DNA of 64,000 nt from Arenibacter sp. 6A1 (GCF_012272855.1 NZ_JAAXCQ010000002.1:1-64000); one strand, 5' to 3'; shown: positions 31,803-42,500, counted from the first letter of the stretch. The notes: generated by a model not told the origin, from the letters alone. Program-made: numbers and translations.

Positions 31803-33623
31803 TTAATAATTTAACTTAAATTTTGAAATAATTAAAAAATGATCTGAAGGGAATCCGTTTGGCCATTCCGATATTAATTCAGTCGAAAAATTCTTAATAC
31901 CCTTTCCTTTGTAATAAATCTGATCTATTCTTCCGTCCTCAATATGGCTAAATCCAGGGTATTCTTTTACATTAGGATATAAACTGCGATAGGCATCAGT
32001 AAATCCATTATTTAACAATTTTAATGAAGCAGGACTGTCCCCACCATCGGTATGGGGAACTGCATTAAAATCACCTCCAAATACTGCCGGGACTACATTT
32101 GTAGCACTAAACCTGTCTTTATGGAAATCATAAACCTTAGGGAAAGAGGTCATCCCATACCAATTCGACATAGCATATATTTCTTGACTTTCACTCAAGA
32201 TTAGTTTGGCTCCTAAATTCATAAATGAAGCTTCCAATGGCACGTATACTTCTTTGATAGGATACCGACTAATAATGGAGATGTTTGATCCTTGAAAACA
32301 ATAATCCCAGTCAGATGCTGTAACAAAATAATAACCTAGCTCAGCAGCTATGAAATCTCCCGATGAATAGGTTTCCTGTAGTAAAACCACATCTAAATTC
32401 TTTTCTTTAATCATTTCAACAATACGCATGCGTGAATCCCAATTATCATTTTCAATTGTAAAGTGTTTTCCACCGTGCCATATATTCCAATTGCCTATGT
32501 TTAAGGAATCCAATTTTGGCTCAAATTTGAACGCAGTGGAATTTTTATATTTTCTATAAGTATCTAGTACTTCCGATGCGTTAAGGTCTTTATCCCAAAT
32601 ATAAAGTTCATCTAATTCAAATTCAGAAGGAAATAATTGAGTCTGTTGGCTAAACATCTGTGCTGTCTCCTTATGAATACAGACCTTTCCGTTATCCAAA
32701 TAATAAATTTTACTTATAGGTTTTAGCTCGGTTAACTCCATAATTTGAAAAACAGTGTATGGGTTTTTCAACAATTCTTTTCTTATTTCATTTACACGCT
32801 TTAACAAATTAGATTGGTTAGAATCAGGTTTTTTAGTCTTTACATTGGTGTTTTTACTAGTGAAAATTTGATCAGGATTGACGACCAAGTCAAGAAATTC
32901 ATCATTTTTTAGGGTTCCGACGCCTAAGGAGTTAAATTCATCTACTAAAGCCTGTAACTTTACAGCTCCATCCTTAATTTGAGGCAGCAATTTATTGTTG
33001 TAATCAAAACCATTTTTCTTTGTCCCTATAACCAATGGTTTATTATGATAAAAATCAAACCCTACATTATAAATAGCTTTATTATGCCCATCGTAATATA
33101 AGCGAACTTCAGAGGTCTCTTTGTTATACGTCATTGTTATTTGGTGCCATTCCCCATCAGATATAGGCATTTTGTCGCCATTTTCTCTTTCATAATTTAA
33201 CCTTTTATCACCGGAACCAATACTAAATGCAAATGTTCCCCCAGAAGAGTACAATACCCAACCCTTATTTTTTTGTGAATTAATACTCTTGTCCGAAAAT
33301 TCTTTTTGTGATATTAAAACAGTAGGTTTTTTTGAAAATGTCCTGACCCAGAATTGAACAGAGAAATCTTTAGTACCATCTAAAATTAAGTTATTTAAAA
33401 CTAAATGGTCAAAATCCTCATTGGGCGAAAAGGTTAAGGATTTCCCATTGATACCTTTTACAAAAGCATAATTATCGCCTTCGAATTTATAATTACCACT
33501 ATTTAAGTTATTGTCAAAATTAAAATGAATATAACTATTTTCTTTATCTTGGGTATTGGCTTGTGAAATGCAAAGCTTGACTGATAGGAAGATGCAGATC
33601 TGCATATAAAATATTATTTTCAT
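31803..33623 (-). CDS. Secreted LamG / endonuclease-exonuclease-phosphatase fusion
   Basis: A 606-residue secreted protein. After a signal peptide (ICIFLSVKLCISQA) comes a LamG/concanavalin-like domain (about 28-235; FSVQFWVRTF, DGEWHQITMTYN, VRLYYDGHNK). The linker is followed by an EEP domain (about 370-606) with NWNIWHGG, VVLLQETY, GGDFNAVP and the terminal SDHFLI motif, which are the catalytic Asn/Glu/Asp/His landmarks. The enzyme cleaves a phosphoester: DNA, a phospholipid/sphingomyelin or a sugar phosphate. It is the last gene of the sigma/FecR/SusC/SusD operon, so it probably processes the transported substrate at the cell surface. Confidence 0.8.
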   Translation of the reverse strand: MKIIFYMQICIFLSVKLCISQANTQDKENSYIHFNFDNNLNSGNYKFEGDNYAFVKGINGKSLTFSPNEDFDHLVLNNLILDGTKDFSVQFWVRTFSKKPTVLISQKEFSDKSINSQKNKGWVLYSSGGTFAFSIGSGDKRLNYERENGDKMPISDGEWHQITMTYNKETSEVRLYYDGHNKAIYNVGFDFYHNKPLVIGTKKNGFDYNNKLLPQIKDGAVKLQALVDEFNSLGVGTLKNDEFLDLVVNPDQIFTSKNTNVKTKKPDSNQSNLLKRVNEIRKELLKNPYTVFQIMELTELKPISKIYYLDNGKVCIHKETAQMFSQQTQLFPSEFELDELYIWDKDLNASEVLDTYRKYKNSTAFKFEPKLDSLNIGNWNIWHGGKHFTIENDNWDSRMRIVEMIKEKNLDVVLLQETYSSGDFIAAELGYYFVTASDWDYCFQGSNISIISRYPIKEVYVPLEASFMNLGAKLILSESQEIYAMSNWYGMTSFPKVYDFHKDRFSATNVVPAVFGGDFNAVPHTDGGDSPASLKLLNNGFTDAYRSLYPNVKEYPGFSHIEDGRIDQIYYKGKGIKNFSTELISEWPNGFPSDHFLIISKFKLNY

Positions 33624-34533
33624 AATTGGTTTTTTATAAATTATTTTTTATTTAAATATGTTGTCCTTTCATTATTTGAAAGGAGTTTGCAGAATAAAAA
33701 TAAATACTATCGCGTTAAAAATAAGAAGTATTTATGAGAGCCTCGCTTTATTAATTTCGAGGAAGAGTGTTTAGTAATTATGTTTAGTGTGAATACTACT
33801 TTTTACCATTATATTATCCGTAAAAGGAAAGGTTATTTCCAATCAGTCTTTTTTTAATAAAAGCCATATTTCCCTTTTTATAGAGTAATTGTTTTTCTGT
33901 TACTGACAATAACTGTTCACTTTTCTATTGGCAATCGTCGTTTGAATACAAACTAGGACAGCATTCAATCAAAAACCATAGGTATTAGTACTACTGTTAA
34001 TCAGTTTTGTAATTTTATAAGAGTCGCGGCATAAACAAGTTATAGGAAGTGTATTTACTAATAACAATTTAACTAAAAGCTTAACAACCTGCTCTAATTT
34101 CTTTATAAACTTTCCTCTTGATTCAATCTGAACAGATCGCTCATCGTCTTCGATAAGCTCTGCATCAGGTTATTCCATAAAGCATAATGGCTTCAAGATA
34201 TATAATGCGGATCCCATGCCCTTTGAAATGGCCTTCATGGCTTTTACAGAATCCCCTGCCGACGAAATATCTTACTCTCCATCATAGGCAAAAGAAATAA
34301 AGGAGACCGCTATTCCGGTCTCCTTTGTAATATGACCTATTTCTTCTGTCCATGAATTAACTATTCATGATTGTCCTTACACTTTTAATAAATTCATAGG
34401 GTTCTACTTTATTCCCACTAAGTATTGGATTGTTATATTCATAAGAATATAGCTATAGGAATAGCTTAATTCCCATAGGTTCAAAACTGAATTGTATAGT
34501 TGACTACAAGAAGTACTAGGCACAATAAAATAT
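33624..34533. other. Gene-free 0.9-kb stretch within the SusCD operon
   Basis: No intact gene is seen. A strong hairpin (AAAGGAGACC...GGTCTCCTTT) lies at 34299-34326. On the minus strand, about 34100-34280 reads as a broken frame (SVKAMKAISKGMGSALYILKP) vaguely like a response-regulator receiver. It separates the lipoprotein gene from the LamG-EEP gene, which may have its own promoter. Confidence 0.4.
34299..34326. terminator. Strong symmetrical hairpin
   Basis: AAAGGAGACC, an eight-base loop, GGTCTCCTTT. With flanking A and T runs it can terminate in either direction, probably ending transcription of the SusCD lipoprotein gene. Confidence 0.6.
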
Positions 34534-34905
34534 TTATTTTTCAAGATTTATTGTCCAAGTTTTAGTTCGTTTGCCACTTGCAGAAGTGACCGTGAATGTA
34601 TGACTTCCCGTGGACCAATTACGATACCCATCTAAAGCGGGTGAAATAGTTGAACCTGAAGTTAGCGTACAAGTAGCAAAAATTTCAGATAAATCAGACT
34701 CTTTTTTTACACTAGCGACAATCGTTCCTGATTCAGGGTTTATTATCGGCTTACCAATAAGAATTGACCCTTTATCTTTCCCATATGCTTTAAATGACAA
34801 AATTTCAGTTCTATCAAAAGTTGAAACGTCTTCAATTTCTATGTTTTCGCAGCCTACCATGACCAAAACAAGAAGGACAGTGAATATGTTTTTTATTGTT
34901 TTCAT
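34534..34905 (-). CDS. Small SusCD-associated lipoprotein
   Basis: A 123-residue lipoprotein (LLVLVMVGCENIE, lipid Cys 19) with one Ig-like beta domain ending in the repeated pattern SHTFTVTSASGKRTKTWTINL, seen in DUF5018-like surface proteins of SusCD loci. Probably a surface-exposed glycan- or substrate-binding accessory. It lies 17 bp after susD in the operon. Confidence 0.65.
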   Translation of the reverse strand: MKTIKNIFTVLLVLVMVGCENIEIEDVSTFDRTEILSFKAYGKDKGSILIGKPIINPESGTIVASVKKESDLSEIFATCTLTSGSTISPALDGYRNWSTGSHTFTVTSASGKRTKTWTINLEK

Positions 34906-34922
34906 TTATTATTTTTAAAGAG

Positions 34923-36545
34923 TTAAAATCCAGGATTCTGTTCTAAAACGTTCATTCGGACGATTTCTGAACGAGGTATTGGATGGTAGTATAACCGGTC
35001 GTCCCAGGTTCGGGTATCCGTATTGGAAATGTAAAATTTAGTTGGGGATATAAACCGTACACCAGACATCACCCCTTGATTTGTTTTATTTCCGATTCGC
35101 CAACGACGAATATCCCAAAAACGATGATCCTCAAAGGCAAGTTCTATTCGTCTCTCTTTACGTATTAACTCACGTAATTTTAATTGGTTCGTTTCTGTTA
35201 AATTAGGCAGTCCTACTCTAGATCGTATTTTATTAACAGCGGTTAATGCGCCTGTGATATCGCCTTTTTCCACACGAGCTTCTGCTTCATTCAGAATAAC
35301 TTCTGCCAACCTGAAATATATCCAATTTATACTGTGGTCTTTACTGCTAGAACCAGCATAAGGGTAATTGTAGTTGTCATAATCAATCCATTTCCAAACA
35401 TTATAACCGGTCATGGATCCATCTCCTTTATCAGGGGTATCCATGGTATAACGATCTACGGCTACTGGTCCTTTATCGCCATTCAACCAAATATTTGCGC
35501 CGTGAAAAACGATAGAAGCGTAAAAACGAGGCTCTCGATTTTCATATATCCCACTTTCATGAATATCGAAAATTTCGGTTTCAGGTTTACCGCTAAACTG
35601 TGGAGCCTGACTACCATCCTTTAATTCATATTGATCGATTAAATTCTGAGTAGGACCAAGACCACCCCATCCTCTGTCACCGTATGGATCATTGATATAA
35701 GTAACCATATGATAAATTAACATGGCGTTCGATACATCAGGGTTGCTGAATTGTTTGTCAAAGATTATTTCTGAATTATCCTTGTTAGTTGTCCACCAAA
35801 TAGAGCGATATTGTTCTGGTGTTTGTCCAGGAACCAAATTATAACCGAATTTATATACTTCCTCTGCCGCTTCAATTGCCTGATCATAACGATTATTATA
35901 GAGTGCGGCACGGGATCGTAATGCCCATGCAGCTCCTTTTGTAGCCCGTCCTTTATCTTTTCCTTCCCAATAGTCAGGTAGAAGTTCGCATGCTTTTTTT
36001 AAGTCTTGAAATATAAAGTCATATGTTTCGTCTTCTGTGCTACGTGGTATTTCCCAGTTGTCTTTTAAGGAAAGTACCTCATTTAACAAGACAACGCCAC
36101 CATATCTTTTTACCAATTCAAAATAGGTGAAAGCACGTAGAAAATAAACTTCTCCTTTATAAGAATTAATTTCCTCTAGGCTTAACGAAGAAAGTTCTAT
36201 TTTTTCTAAAAAACGATTAAATTTCCTAATATTTTCATAAGATGTTCTCCATGTTACTTCCGAGGGATTGTCTGCATTTTCTAAATTATAATTATATAAA
36301 AAAGAACTAGCGCGCCACTTATCGCGTTGCGAGTGCACCGAATTATCTGTACGCGATTCTCCTAATTGGTATTGTTGTAAGGGTAGGTTCGCATATAGGT
36401 CATTTATATAATAGGATACCAGAACAGGGTCATTCCAAAAGGCATCGTCAGAAATCTCGTTTAATGGACTTTTCTCAAGCACATCACTACACGAGGTTGC
36501 AAAGAATAAAAGGAGGAGTAGAATAGAATAATTTATAATTTTCAT
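34923..36545 (-). CDS. susD-like: SusD/RagB-family substrate-binding lipoprotein
   Basis: A 540-residue outer-membrane lipoprotein (LLLFFATSCSDVLEKSP, lipid Cys 19) with the N-terminal SusD-like motif region (SDDAFWNDP), TPR helices, and the C-terminal RagB/SusD domain (LRELIRKERRIELAFEDHRFWDIRRW, about 463-488, then YYHPIPRSEI). It caps the SusC pore and captures the substrate. It overlaps nothing; 11 bp separate it from susC. Substrate cannot be read from the sequence. Confidence 0.92.
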   Translation of the reverse strand: MKIINYSILLLLLFFATSCSDVLEKSPLNEISDDAFWNDPVLVSYYINDLYANLPLQQYQLGESRTDNSVHSQRDKWRASSFLYNYNLENADNPSEVTWRTSYENIRKFNRFLEKIELSSLSLEEINSYKGEVYFLRAFTYFELVKRYGGVVLLNEVLSLKDNWEIPRSTEDETYDFIFQDLKKACELLPDYWEGKDKGRATKGAAWALRSRAALYNNRYDQAIEAAEEVYKFGYNLVPGQTPEQYRSIWWTTNKDNSEIIFDKQFSNPDVSNAMLIYHMVTYINDPYGDRGWGGLGPTQNLIDQYELKDGSQAPQFSGKPETEIFDIHESGIYENREPRFYASIVFHGANIWLNGDKGPVAVDRYTMDTPDKGDGSMTGYNVWKWIDYDNYNYPYAGSSSKDHSINWIYFRLAEVILNEAEARVEKGDITGALTAVNKIRSRVGLPNLTETNQLKLRELIRKERRIELAFEDHRFWDIRRWRIGNKTNQGVMSGVRFISPTKFYISNTDTRTWDDRLYYHPIPRSEIVRMNVLEQNPGF

Positions 36546-36556
36546 AAGTTTTATAT

Positions 36557-39500
36557 TTAGAATGTTACATTAACACCTAAGGTGAAGGTTTTCATTTGCG
36601 GGTAAATCGTATTGCTACGTACTTCCGGATCAAGGTATTTCACAGCGGACCAGGTGGCTAAGTTTTGTCCAGCTGCATATATTCGAAATCCTTTGATTAG
36701 ATTAGACTGAGCAAATGCTGTTGTTTTAAAATCATATCCTAATTCTATATTTTTTAACCGGAGGTATGACGCATCACGCAACCAAAAGGTTGATATTTCA
36801 CGATTAATAGGACTACCGCCATAATATAACCGAGGAAATTCTGCACTTAGATTTTCTGGTGTCCATGAGTTACCGATATGGTGATCAAAAAGTGTTCCTC
36901 CACGCCCTTCTAAATAAGGATGTGTTAGAAAGCCGTCATAAATTAAATTGGTCATTCCTGCCCCTTGGAAGAATAGCCCTAAATCGAAGCCTTTATATTC
37001 CCCTTGGAGATTTAAACCAAAGATCAACTCCGGATAGTCGGTTCTACCTATAGCCACTCTATCCTCAGCATTAATTATTCCGTCTCCATTTTGGTCCTTA
37101 TATCTAATATCCCCAGCTTTTGCCTGACCAAACTGCATTTGAGGGGCATTATCGGCCTCTTCGTTTGTTTTATACAGGCCTAATGCCTCGTAACCAAAAT
37201 ACTGACCCATCGGATGCCCTGTTCTTCTTTGACGTGGGTTGTTTTTCTGACCTTCGGGTTCCAATAAATCAATGATTTTATTTCTTGCCCAAGTAAGGTT
37301 TCCAGCAATAGAATAGTTAAAGTCAGCAATATTATTGCGGTGGGTAATATTTAGATCAATACCTCGGTTATCAACAACACCTACATTCGCAGCAGGCACT
37401 TTATAACCTAGAATATTAGGTATATCTGTTCGAGCAAGTAAAATGTCACGGGTAACTTTATAAAAGTAATCGGCCTCAAATGTTAGCTTGTTTCTGAATA
37501 AAGCGGCATCGATACCCACGTTGAACATTTCAGATGTTTCCCAGGTAATATTGGGGTCTGCAAACCGTGTTTCAGTATAACCCATGGCAATATTTGGTGA
37601 TTGCCCACCGAATACAGCATTGTTGCCCACTCCATAAGCCGACATATAACTAAAACGCCCTATATTATCAGCACCTGCTAACCCCCAAGAGCTTCTTAAC
37701 TTTAGATTGTTTAAAACATGGTTAATAGATTGCATAAATGGCTCTGAAGAAACTCTCCATGCAACGGATACCGATGGAAAGAAGCCATAACGTCGATTTT
37801 TTGGAAACTTCTCGGAACCATCAATCCGACCATTAGTCTCAACCATATACTTCTCCTTATAGTTATAGGTTAAACGGAAAACCGTACCAATTTTTCCACT
37901 TTCGGTGGCAGAACCACTATTATCTTTATCCTTTTCAGGCCCAGCAAAAAGTTGCGGAATGGTTGAAAACAGATATTTATAACGAGCGGCCCAAAAATTA
38001 TTAGACTTATCCTCCGAAACAGAATATAGGAATAAGGCTCCAATCTGATGATCGTCCGCAATACGTTTATTATAATTTACCTGGAGTTCGGCTGAATAAG
38101 ACTGACTATTACCAAAAGACTCAGTTAAATCAGAACCTTCCCGATTAGGGCTACTACCATCATATTGCTCTAAGGTTTTGTTCCAAATGTAATAATTAAT
38201 AGGTGTCTCCCATTTCTTTTGATAGCTGAAGCCTTTATCAAAAGCAAAGACTCCCTTAACATTCAACCCTTCTACATTAGGAATAGATAGATCTACAATA
38301 AAGTTAGTATTGATGGAAGTTTTCTTATTATTAACATACCCTCCTTCAGTAATTAATCCAATAGGATTATGTCCTAAAGATACTTTCCCCAGCTTACCAT
38401 CTGGAAAACGCCCAGGATCGGTTTGTGGATTCCGATACATGTTATGAAAAATGAAGTTTGTGGAGGAAGGAATTGTATTTCGATCTTCTTGACGCAATGC
38501 AATATTGCCTGATAATTTCAATAAATTATCTACAAGATTAGCATCTATATTGGCCCTTACATTATATCGTTTAAACCCTGTAGAAGGTGTATTTGTTCGA
38601 ACATCGCCATATAAAGCATCTTGATTGCTATATCCTAACCCTAAAAAGTACTGTACTTTTTCATTTCCACCACTCGCATTAAGACCATGTTGCTCCTGCC
38701 ACGCGCGAGGTAGGAGTACTTCTTTTTGCCAATTTGTATTTGGGTAACCGTAAGGGTCAGAACCGTCTTTAAATTTCTGTAACTCTTCTTGTGAATAAAT
38801 ACCATATTGGCCTGGTTCATTTCCTAAATCCATTTCTTTATTCCGCCATGCATCGTTCATATAACGTGCATGATCATAGGAAGATGCTATTTTTGGAAGG
38901 CGGGTTGGTTCTCCAAAACCACCTTTAAAATTGTAATTGACTTGATTATTTCCAGCTTTTCCTCGTTTTGTTTTTATCAAGATTACCCCATTTGCTCCTC
39001 GTGCCCCATATGGTGCTACAGCTGAAGCATCTTTTAAAATAGTCATGGACTCTATTTCGTCTGAAGTAAGTTGTCCCATACTTCGTCCAACAATGCCATC
39101 TACAACAATCAAAGGATCAGAAGAGTTAGGTGAACTAGAACCACGAATCATAATCTTAGGATTTTCATAACCGGCTTCGCCTCCTTGTTGTTGAATTAAA
39201 ACACCGCTTACTCTTCCTCCTAGTGTAGATGTTATGTTCGTGGAGGATGAGGATTTAATGTCATCCATTTTCATTACAGAGGCAGCGGCCGTCATTGTTT
39301 GTTTTTTCTGCACTCCATAACCTACAACAACCACTTCGTCGAGTGCCGCTGTTTCCGTTTCCATTACTATATCGATTTTGTTCCGATTGTCTACTTTAAC
39401 TTGTTGGGAGGTGAAACCAATAAAACTTATTTCAAGGAAAGCATTGTTAGAGACCTCAATGGAATAGTTCCCATCAAAATCCGTCATAACCCCATTATAG

Positions 39501-39982
39501 GTTCCCTTTTCCAAGATATTGGCTCCCGGGATGGGCAGACCAGTATCGGCTTCAGTTACCGTTCCGGTTACCGTAAAGGACTGTTGTATAATTAAAGGAA
39601 CGTCGTCGAAAGTTAAGGATGGGTTCTGTTTTCTCGAAAGAAATATCTGGTTACCGAAAATCCTAAACGTGGTCTCGGTATTTCTAAATACCTTCTCTAA
39701 AACAGCATGGATTTTCTCCTTGTTGGCCTTTATGTGCACCTCTCTATCCAAGTTCACATCGTTTATTTTATAGGCAAATAGGTAATCGGTCTGGTGTTCT
39801 AAAATGCCAAGTAGTCGGGAAATTTTCACCCCCTCTAGGTCCAATGTTACGGTTTTCTGTGAATAAGAAGGGTTGGCCTGTATGCCAAAAAAGTTTATTA
39901 TGAGCAACAGTGCTGTTAGCTTCATCTTTAAGTCAAGTTTAAACAAGCGATATCTTGTTATACAATAGAATAGATTTTTCAT
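36557..39982 (-). CDS. susC-like: SusC/RagA-family TonB-dependent transporter with STN domain
   Basis: A 1141-residue transporter. Signal peptide (LTALLLIINFFGIQA), an STN domain (about 45-115; TVTLDLEGVKISRLLGILE), a carboxypeptidase-regulatory-like domain (about 133-215; VTGTVTEADTGLPIPGANI), the SusC signature DEVVVVGYGVQKK, a plug with DGIVGRSM and SAVAPYGARGANGVI, and a long barrel. The STN domain is the hallmark of transporters that signal through FecR to an ECF sigma factor; both are encoded just upstream. Confidence 0.93.
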   Translation of the reverse strand: MKNLFYCITRYRLFKLDLKMKLTALLLIINFFGIQANPSYSQKTVTLDLEGVKISRLLGILEHQTDYLFAYKINDVNLDREVHIKANKEKIHAVLEKVFRNTETTFRIFGNQIFLSRKQNPSLTFDDVPLIIQQSFTVTGTVTEADTGLPIPGANILEKGTYNGVMTDFDGNYSIEVSNNAFLEISFIGFTSQQVKVDNRNKIDIVMETETAALDEVVVVGYGVQKKQTMTAAASVMKMDDIKSSSSTNITSTLGGRVSGVLIQQQGGEAGYENPKIMIRGSSSPNSSDPLIVVDGIVGRSMGQLTSDEIESMTILKDASAVAPYGARGANGVILIKTKRGKAGNNQVNYNFKGGFGEPTRLPKIASSYDHARYMNDAWRNKEMDLGNEPGQYGIYSQEELQKFKDGSDPYGYPNTNWQKEVLLPRAWQEQHGLNASGGNEKVQYFLGLGYSNQDALYGDVRTNTPSTGFKRYNVRANIDANLVDNLLKLSGNIALRQEDRNTIPSSTNFIFHNMYRNPQTDPGRFPDGKLGKVSLGHNPIGLITEGGYVNNKKTSINTNFIVDLSIPNVEGLNVKGVFAFDKGFSYQKKWETPINYYIWNKTLEQYDGSSPNREGSDLTESFGNSQSYSAELQVNYNKRIADDHQIGALFLYSVSEDKSNNFWAARYKYLFSTIPQLFAGPEKDKDNSGSATESGKIGTVFRLTYNYKEKYMVETNGRIDGSEKFPKNRRYGFFPSVSVAWRVSSEPFMQSINHVLNNLKLRSSWGLAGADNIGRFSYMSAYGVGNNAVFGGQSPNIAMGYTETRFADPNITWETSEMFNVGIDAALFRNKLTFEADYFYKVTRDILLARTDIPNILGYKVPAANVGVVDNRGIDLNITHRNNIADFNYSIAGNLTWARNKIIDLLEPEGQKNNPRQRRTGHPMGQYFGYEALGLYKTNEEADNAPQMQFGQAKAGDIRYKDQNGDGIINAEDRVAIGRTDYPELIFGLNLQGEYKGFDLGLFFQGAGMTNLIYDGFLTHPYLEGRGGTLFDHHIGNSWTPENLSAEFPRLYYGGSPINREISTFWLRDASYLRLKNIELGYDFKTTAFAQSNLIKGFRIYAAGQNLATWSAVKYLDPEVRSNTIYPQMKTFTLGVNVTF

Positions 39983-40099
39983 ACTTTTGAAGTAGTGATG
40001 TTAATTGATACTAGATTTTTAATTGACCACAATTATTGGTGGGGGATGCTACAACATTCCCCATCTTTTATGGTTTTTCTCAGTTTCTTTTCATTTCAC

Positions 40100-41299
40100 T
40101 TAAGTTTTTTGGTTAATAATTATTGTTCTCTGGTTTTCTTTGGTAAATTCTAATCCATAGGTCTCCTTAAAATAATTCAATATTCTATCCAGAGGTTCAT
40201 CGGCAAATTTTGCGTTGAACTTTTCCTTGGCCAGATTTTTATCCTCATTGATTATTTTTACATTATAATGTCGCTCCATTTTTTTTAGGATGTCCTCAAA
40301 AGTAATTTCCACAAAGGCCAATCCGCCCTGCATCCAAGAAGTATAGATTTCAGTATCAACTTCGCTTATATGTAAGCTGTTGTTATTTAGTTCCAAACTG
40401 GCAAGCTGACCAGGCTTAAGGATCGCACCATTTTGTAGATTTTGGCCAGTTTTCAGCTTTACCGAACCTTCCACTAAAACTACATTGGTTATGGAATCTT
40501 CACCATAGGCTGTAACATTAAATTCAGTGCCCAAAACTCCAATTTGAATATTCTTTGTGGTAAGAACAAAAGGGCGCTCTTTATCCTCGGTTACTTTAAA
40601 AAAAGCCTCTCCTGTTAAAGTAACTTCTCTTTTGCCTGTTTTGGGAAAATTCACGGGATATTTTAAAGAGGACCCAGCATTAAGAAAAACCTGGCTTCCA
40701 TCTGATAATTGTACTTCAAAACGCTTTCCGTACGGGATGCGAATCGTATTGTAGTTTACTTTTTCGGTTAAGGCTTCGGCCTTCTTATACACTAATTTAT
40801 TTCCTTTTTTTCCTCCAATTATATTTCCTTTTTTATCCAATAAATCAAGATTTCCTTGCTCGGATAATTCCTGTAACTTTCCATCATCAGTTTCTAATAA
40901 AATATATTCCTTTACAGCAATAGCTTTGTAGTTTTCCTGGGAATCGTTATAAAAACGTTCTTTAAACGATCGGAAATAAATTACGCTCACCATTAATCCG
41001 ATCAGTACAGCTGCCACTGCAGTATAACTAAGAAGATTCTTGTTTTTATATGGTTTCCTTTTAGTTTTGTTCTCTATCATTTCAGCCTTGGAAAGGATTT
41101 GGTCCTGTATTCTATGATAGGTGTTTTTGTCCAATTTAGGGATTATGTCCAAATTTTCTAAAACCTCCTCTACTTGTAAAAAATCCTCTGTTAGCTCTTC
41201 TTTTTTAAAGTATGCCACTAATTCTTCTACTTCTTCAGGGGAACATTTGTTCTGTACAAACTTGTTTATTAAGTGTTTTATGCGTTGCCCTTGTTTCAT
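40100..41299 (-). CDS. FecR-family anti-sigma factor
   Basis: A 399-residue inner-membrane anti-sigma regulator. N-terminal cytoplasmic sigma-binding region (about 1-80), one membrane helix (about 88-107; SYTAVAAVLIGLMVSVIYF), a periplasmic FecR domain (about 185-285; IRIPYGKRFEVQLSDGSQVFLNAGS) and a C-terminal DUF4974 domain (about 325-399; GGLAFVEITFEDILKKMERHYNVKI). It passes the SusC substrate signal to the ECF sigma factor. It lies between sigma and susC genes. Confidence 0.92.
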   Translation of the reverse strand: MKQGQRIKHLINKFVQNKCSPEEVEELVAYFKKEELTEDFLQVEEVLENLDIIPKLDKNTYHRIQDQILSKAEMIENKTKRKPYKNKNLLSYTAVAAVLIGLMVSVIYFRSFKERFYNDSQENYKAIAVKEYILLETDDGKLQELSEQGNLDLLDKKGNIIGGKKGNKLVYKKAEALTEKVNYNTIRIPYGKRFEVQLSDGSQVFLNAGSSLKYPVNFPKTGKREVTLTGEAFFKVTEDKERPFVLTTKNIQIGVLGTEFNVTAYGEDSITNVVLVEGSVKLKTGQNLQNGAILKPGQLASLELNNNSLHISEVDTEIYTSWMQGGLAFVEITFEDILKKMERHYNVKIINEDKNLAKEKFNAKFADEPLDRILNYFKETYGLEFTKENQRTIIINQKT

Positions 41300-41551
41300 T
41301 GGTCAAATAGATTTTCGTTACATATAATACAGTTGAAACAGGAACGACTACTATGTCTATCAGAATTATTTTTTAATTTATTTTTCAAAAAGGCAGGAAG
41401 TCAAGTAGAAAAAAAGACGGAAAGATAATGTTTATGGAGTGTGGCAAAGGAATTTAAAAATTCGAAAAATATTTGAGAAACAGGTTTTTATCTCGTTTTT
41501 TTACAAGCTTTTAGTATTCGGAGCGCTTTAAAAGAGAGATTTAAATGGCTT

Positions 41552-42151
41552 CTAATATCTGGCACTTTCAATTAAGAATGCTAAAATAAAAACGATATCC
41601 CCGTTAGTGGAAAGAAATTCCTTTATGGTGGTTAGAGCTTTGTTGATTTGGTATTTTACGGTATTTACCGAAATATCTAGATCACGGGCAATTTCCTCAT
41701 AACTTTTACCGTCGTTCCTGGACATCTGGAAAACAAGCTTGCACCTGGGAGGTAATTTTTCAATGGCATGATTTTTAAGTTGCTCATAATCGTCTTCCAC
41801 AAATTTGTTTATGGCTGTATTATACTGTACTTGGCTTTTATAGAAAATGGCTTCCCTTAGTTGTTTATTATTTGCGCTTTTGACGAGGAGATTAAAAGCC
41901 AAATTCCTGGCAATAGTAAAAATATAAGCTTTTAGAGACAGGGAAGGATCTAGTTTTTCACGGTTTAACCAAACTTTTAGAAATACGTCCTGTACGATTT
42001 CTTCTGCTTGCGGCTTGGACTTTAAAATGGCAAGGCTATAGGCATAAATACTTGGTTGATACCTCTCAAAGAGCTCTTGAAATGCCCGTTTATCCCCCTC
42101 TTTAAGTTTTAATACGAGTAACTCTTTTAAATTATCCTCATTATTAGTCAT
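41552..42151 (-). CDS. ECF RNA polymerase sigma factor
   Basis: A sigma-70 family protein of about 199 residues. Region 2 (GDKRAFQELFERYQPSIY, about 17-34, and QAEEIVQDVFLKVW) and region 4 (LPPRCKLVFQMSRNDGKSYEEIARDLDISVNTVKYQINKAL, in parts) are clear, and it resembles the Bacteroidota-expanded ECF group. The frame extends to 42181, but MTNNEDN at 42151 is the more typical start. It heads the FecR-SusC-SusD operon and should activate it when the substrate is sensed. It lies about 390 bp from the right end of the element. Confidence 0.92.
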   Translation of the reverse strand: MTNNEDNLKELLVLKLKEGDKRAFQELFERYQPSIYAYSLAILKSKPQAEEIVQDVFLKVWLNREKLDPSLSLKAYIFTIARNLAFNLLVKSANNKQLREAIFYKSQVQYNTAINKFVEDDYEQLKNHAIEKLPPRCKLVFQMSRNDGKSYEEIARDLDISVNTVKYQINKALTTIKEFLSTNGDIVFILAFLIESARY

Positions 42152-42476
42152 TGTCCTATTCCTTATTGAAAAATTCGCCAAATTTTATAGAATTCCGGGC
42201 TTTGTTATTGGTATTTTATGCGTCGATTTAAATAATGTGCGAAATCTACAAATTATTTTAGGAACTTAATTGTTAAGTTTTTTGAAGCATGAGAGAAATA
42301 GGTGATGAATTATCTGACCAGTCGATAGGCCAGGGCTGAATAAGGTGCTGACTGAACCGGGTCCGGTGTATCCCTACAATGGGGATAGCTCTTTAGATGT
42401 CGAGGATTAAGGGAGGGAGATAGTTTAAATTATCTGGAAAATGGATCGCGTGGCCAAGAATCTCAACTCCCAAAAA
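42152..42476. other. Gene-free stretch at the right end of the element
   Basis: No gene is seen. It presumably holds the promoter of the sigma factor. Short dyads such as CCCTACAATGGGG occur at 42371-42384. Confidence 0.4.
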
Positions 42477-42500
42477 TGTTGTACCTATGTTGTACCTAAA
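42477..42500. repeat. 24-bp repeat at right end of the element
   Basis: Identical to 24390-24413: two GTTGTACCTA units. It lies about 36 bp inside the right att repeat. Confidence 0.55.

Noticed and set aside
34100..34280. Response-regulator-like fragment
   Set aside because: The similarity rests on about 25 residues in a frame broken by stops, which is too weak to name.
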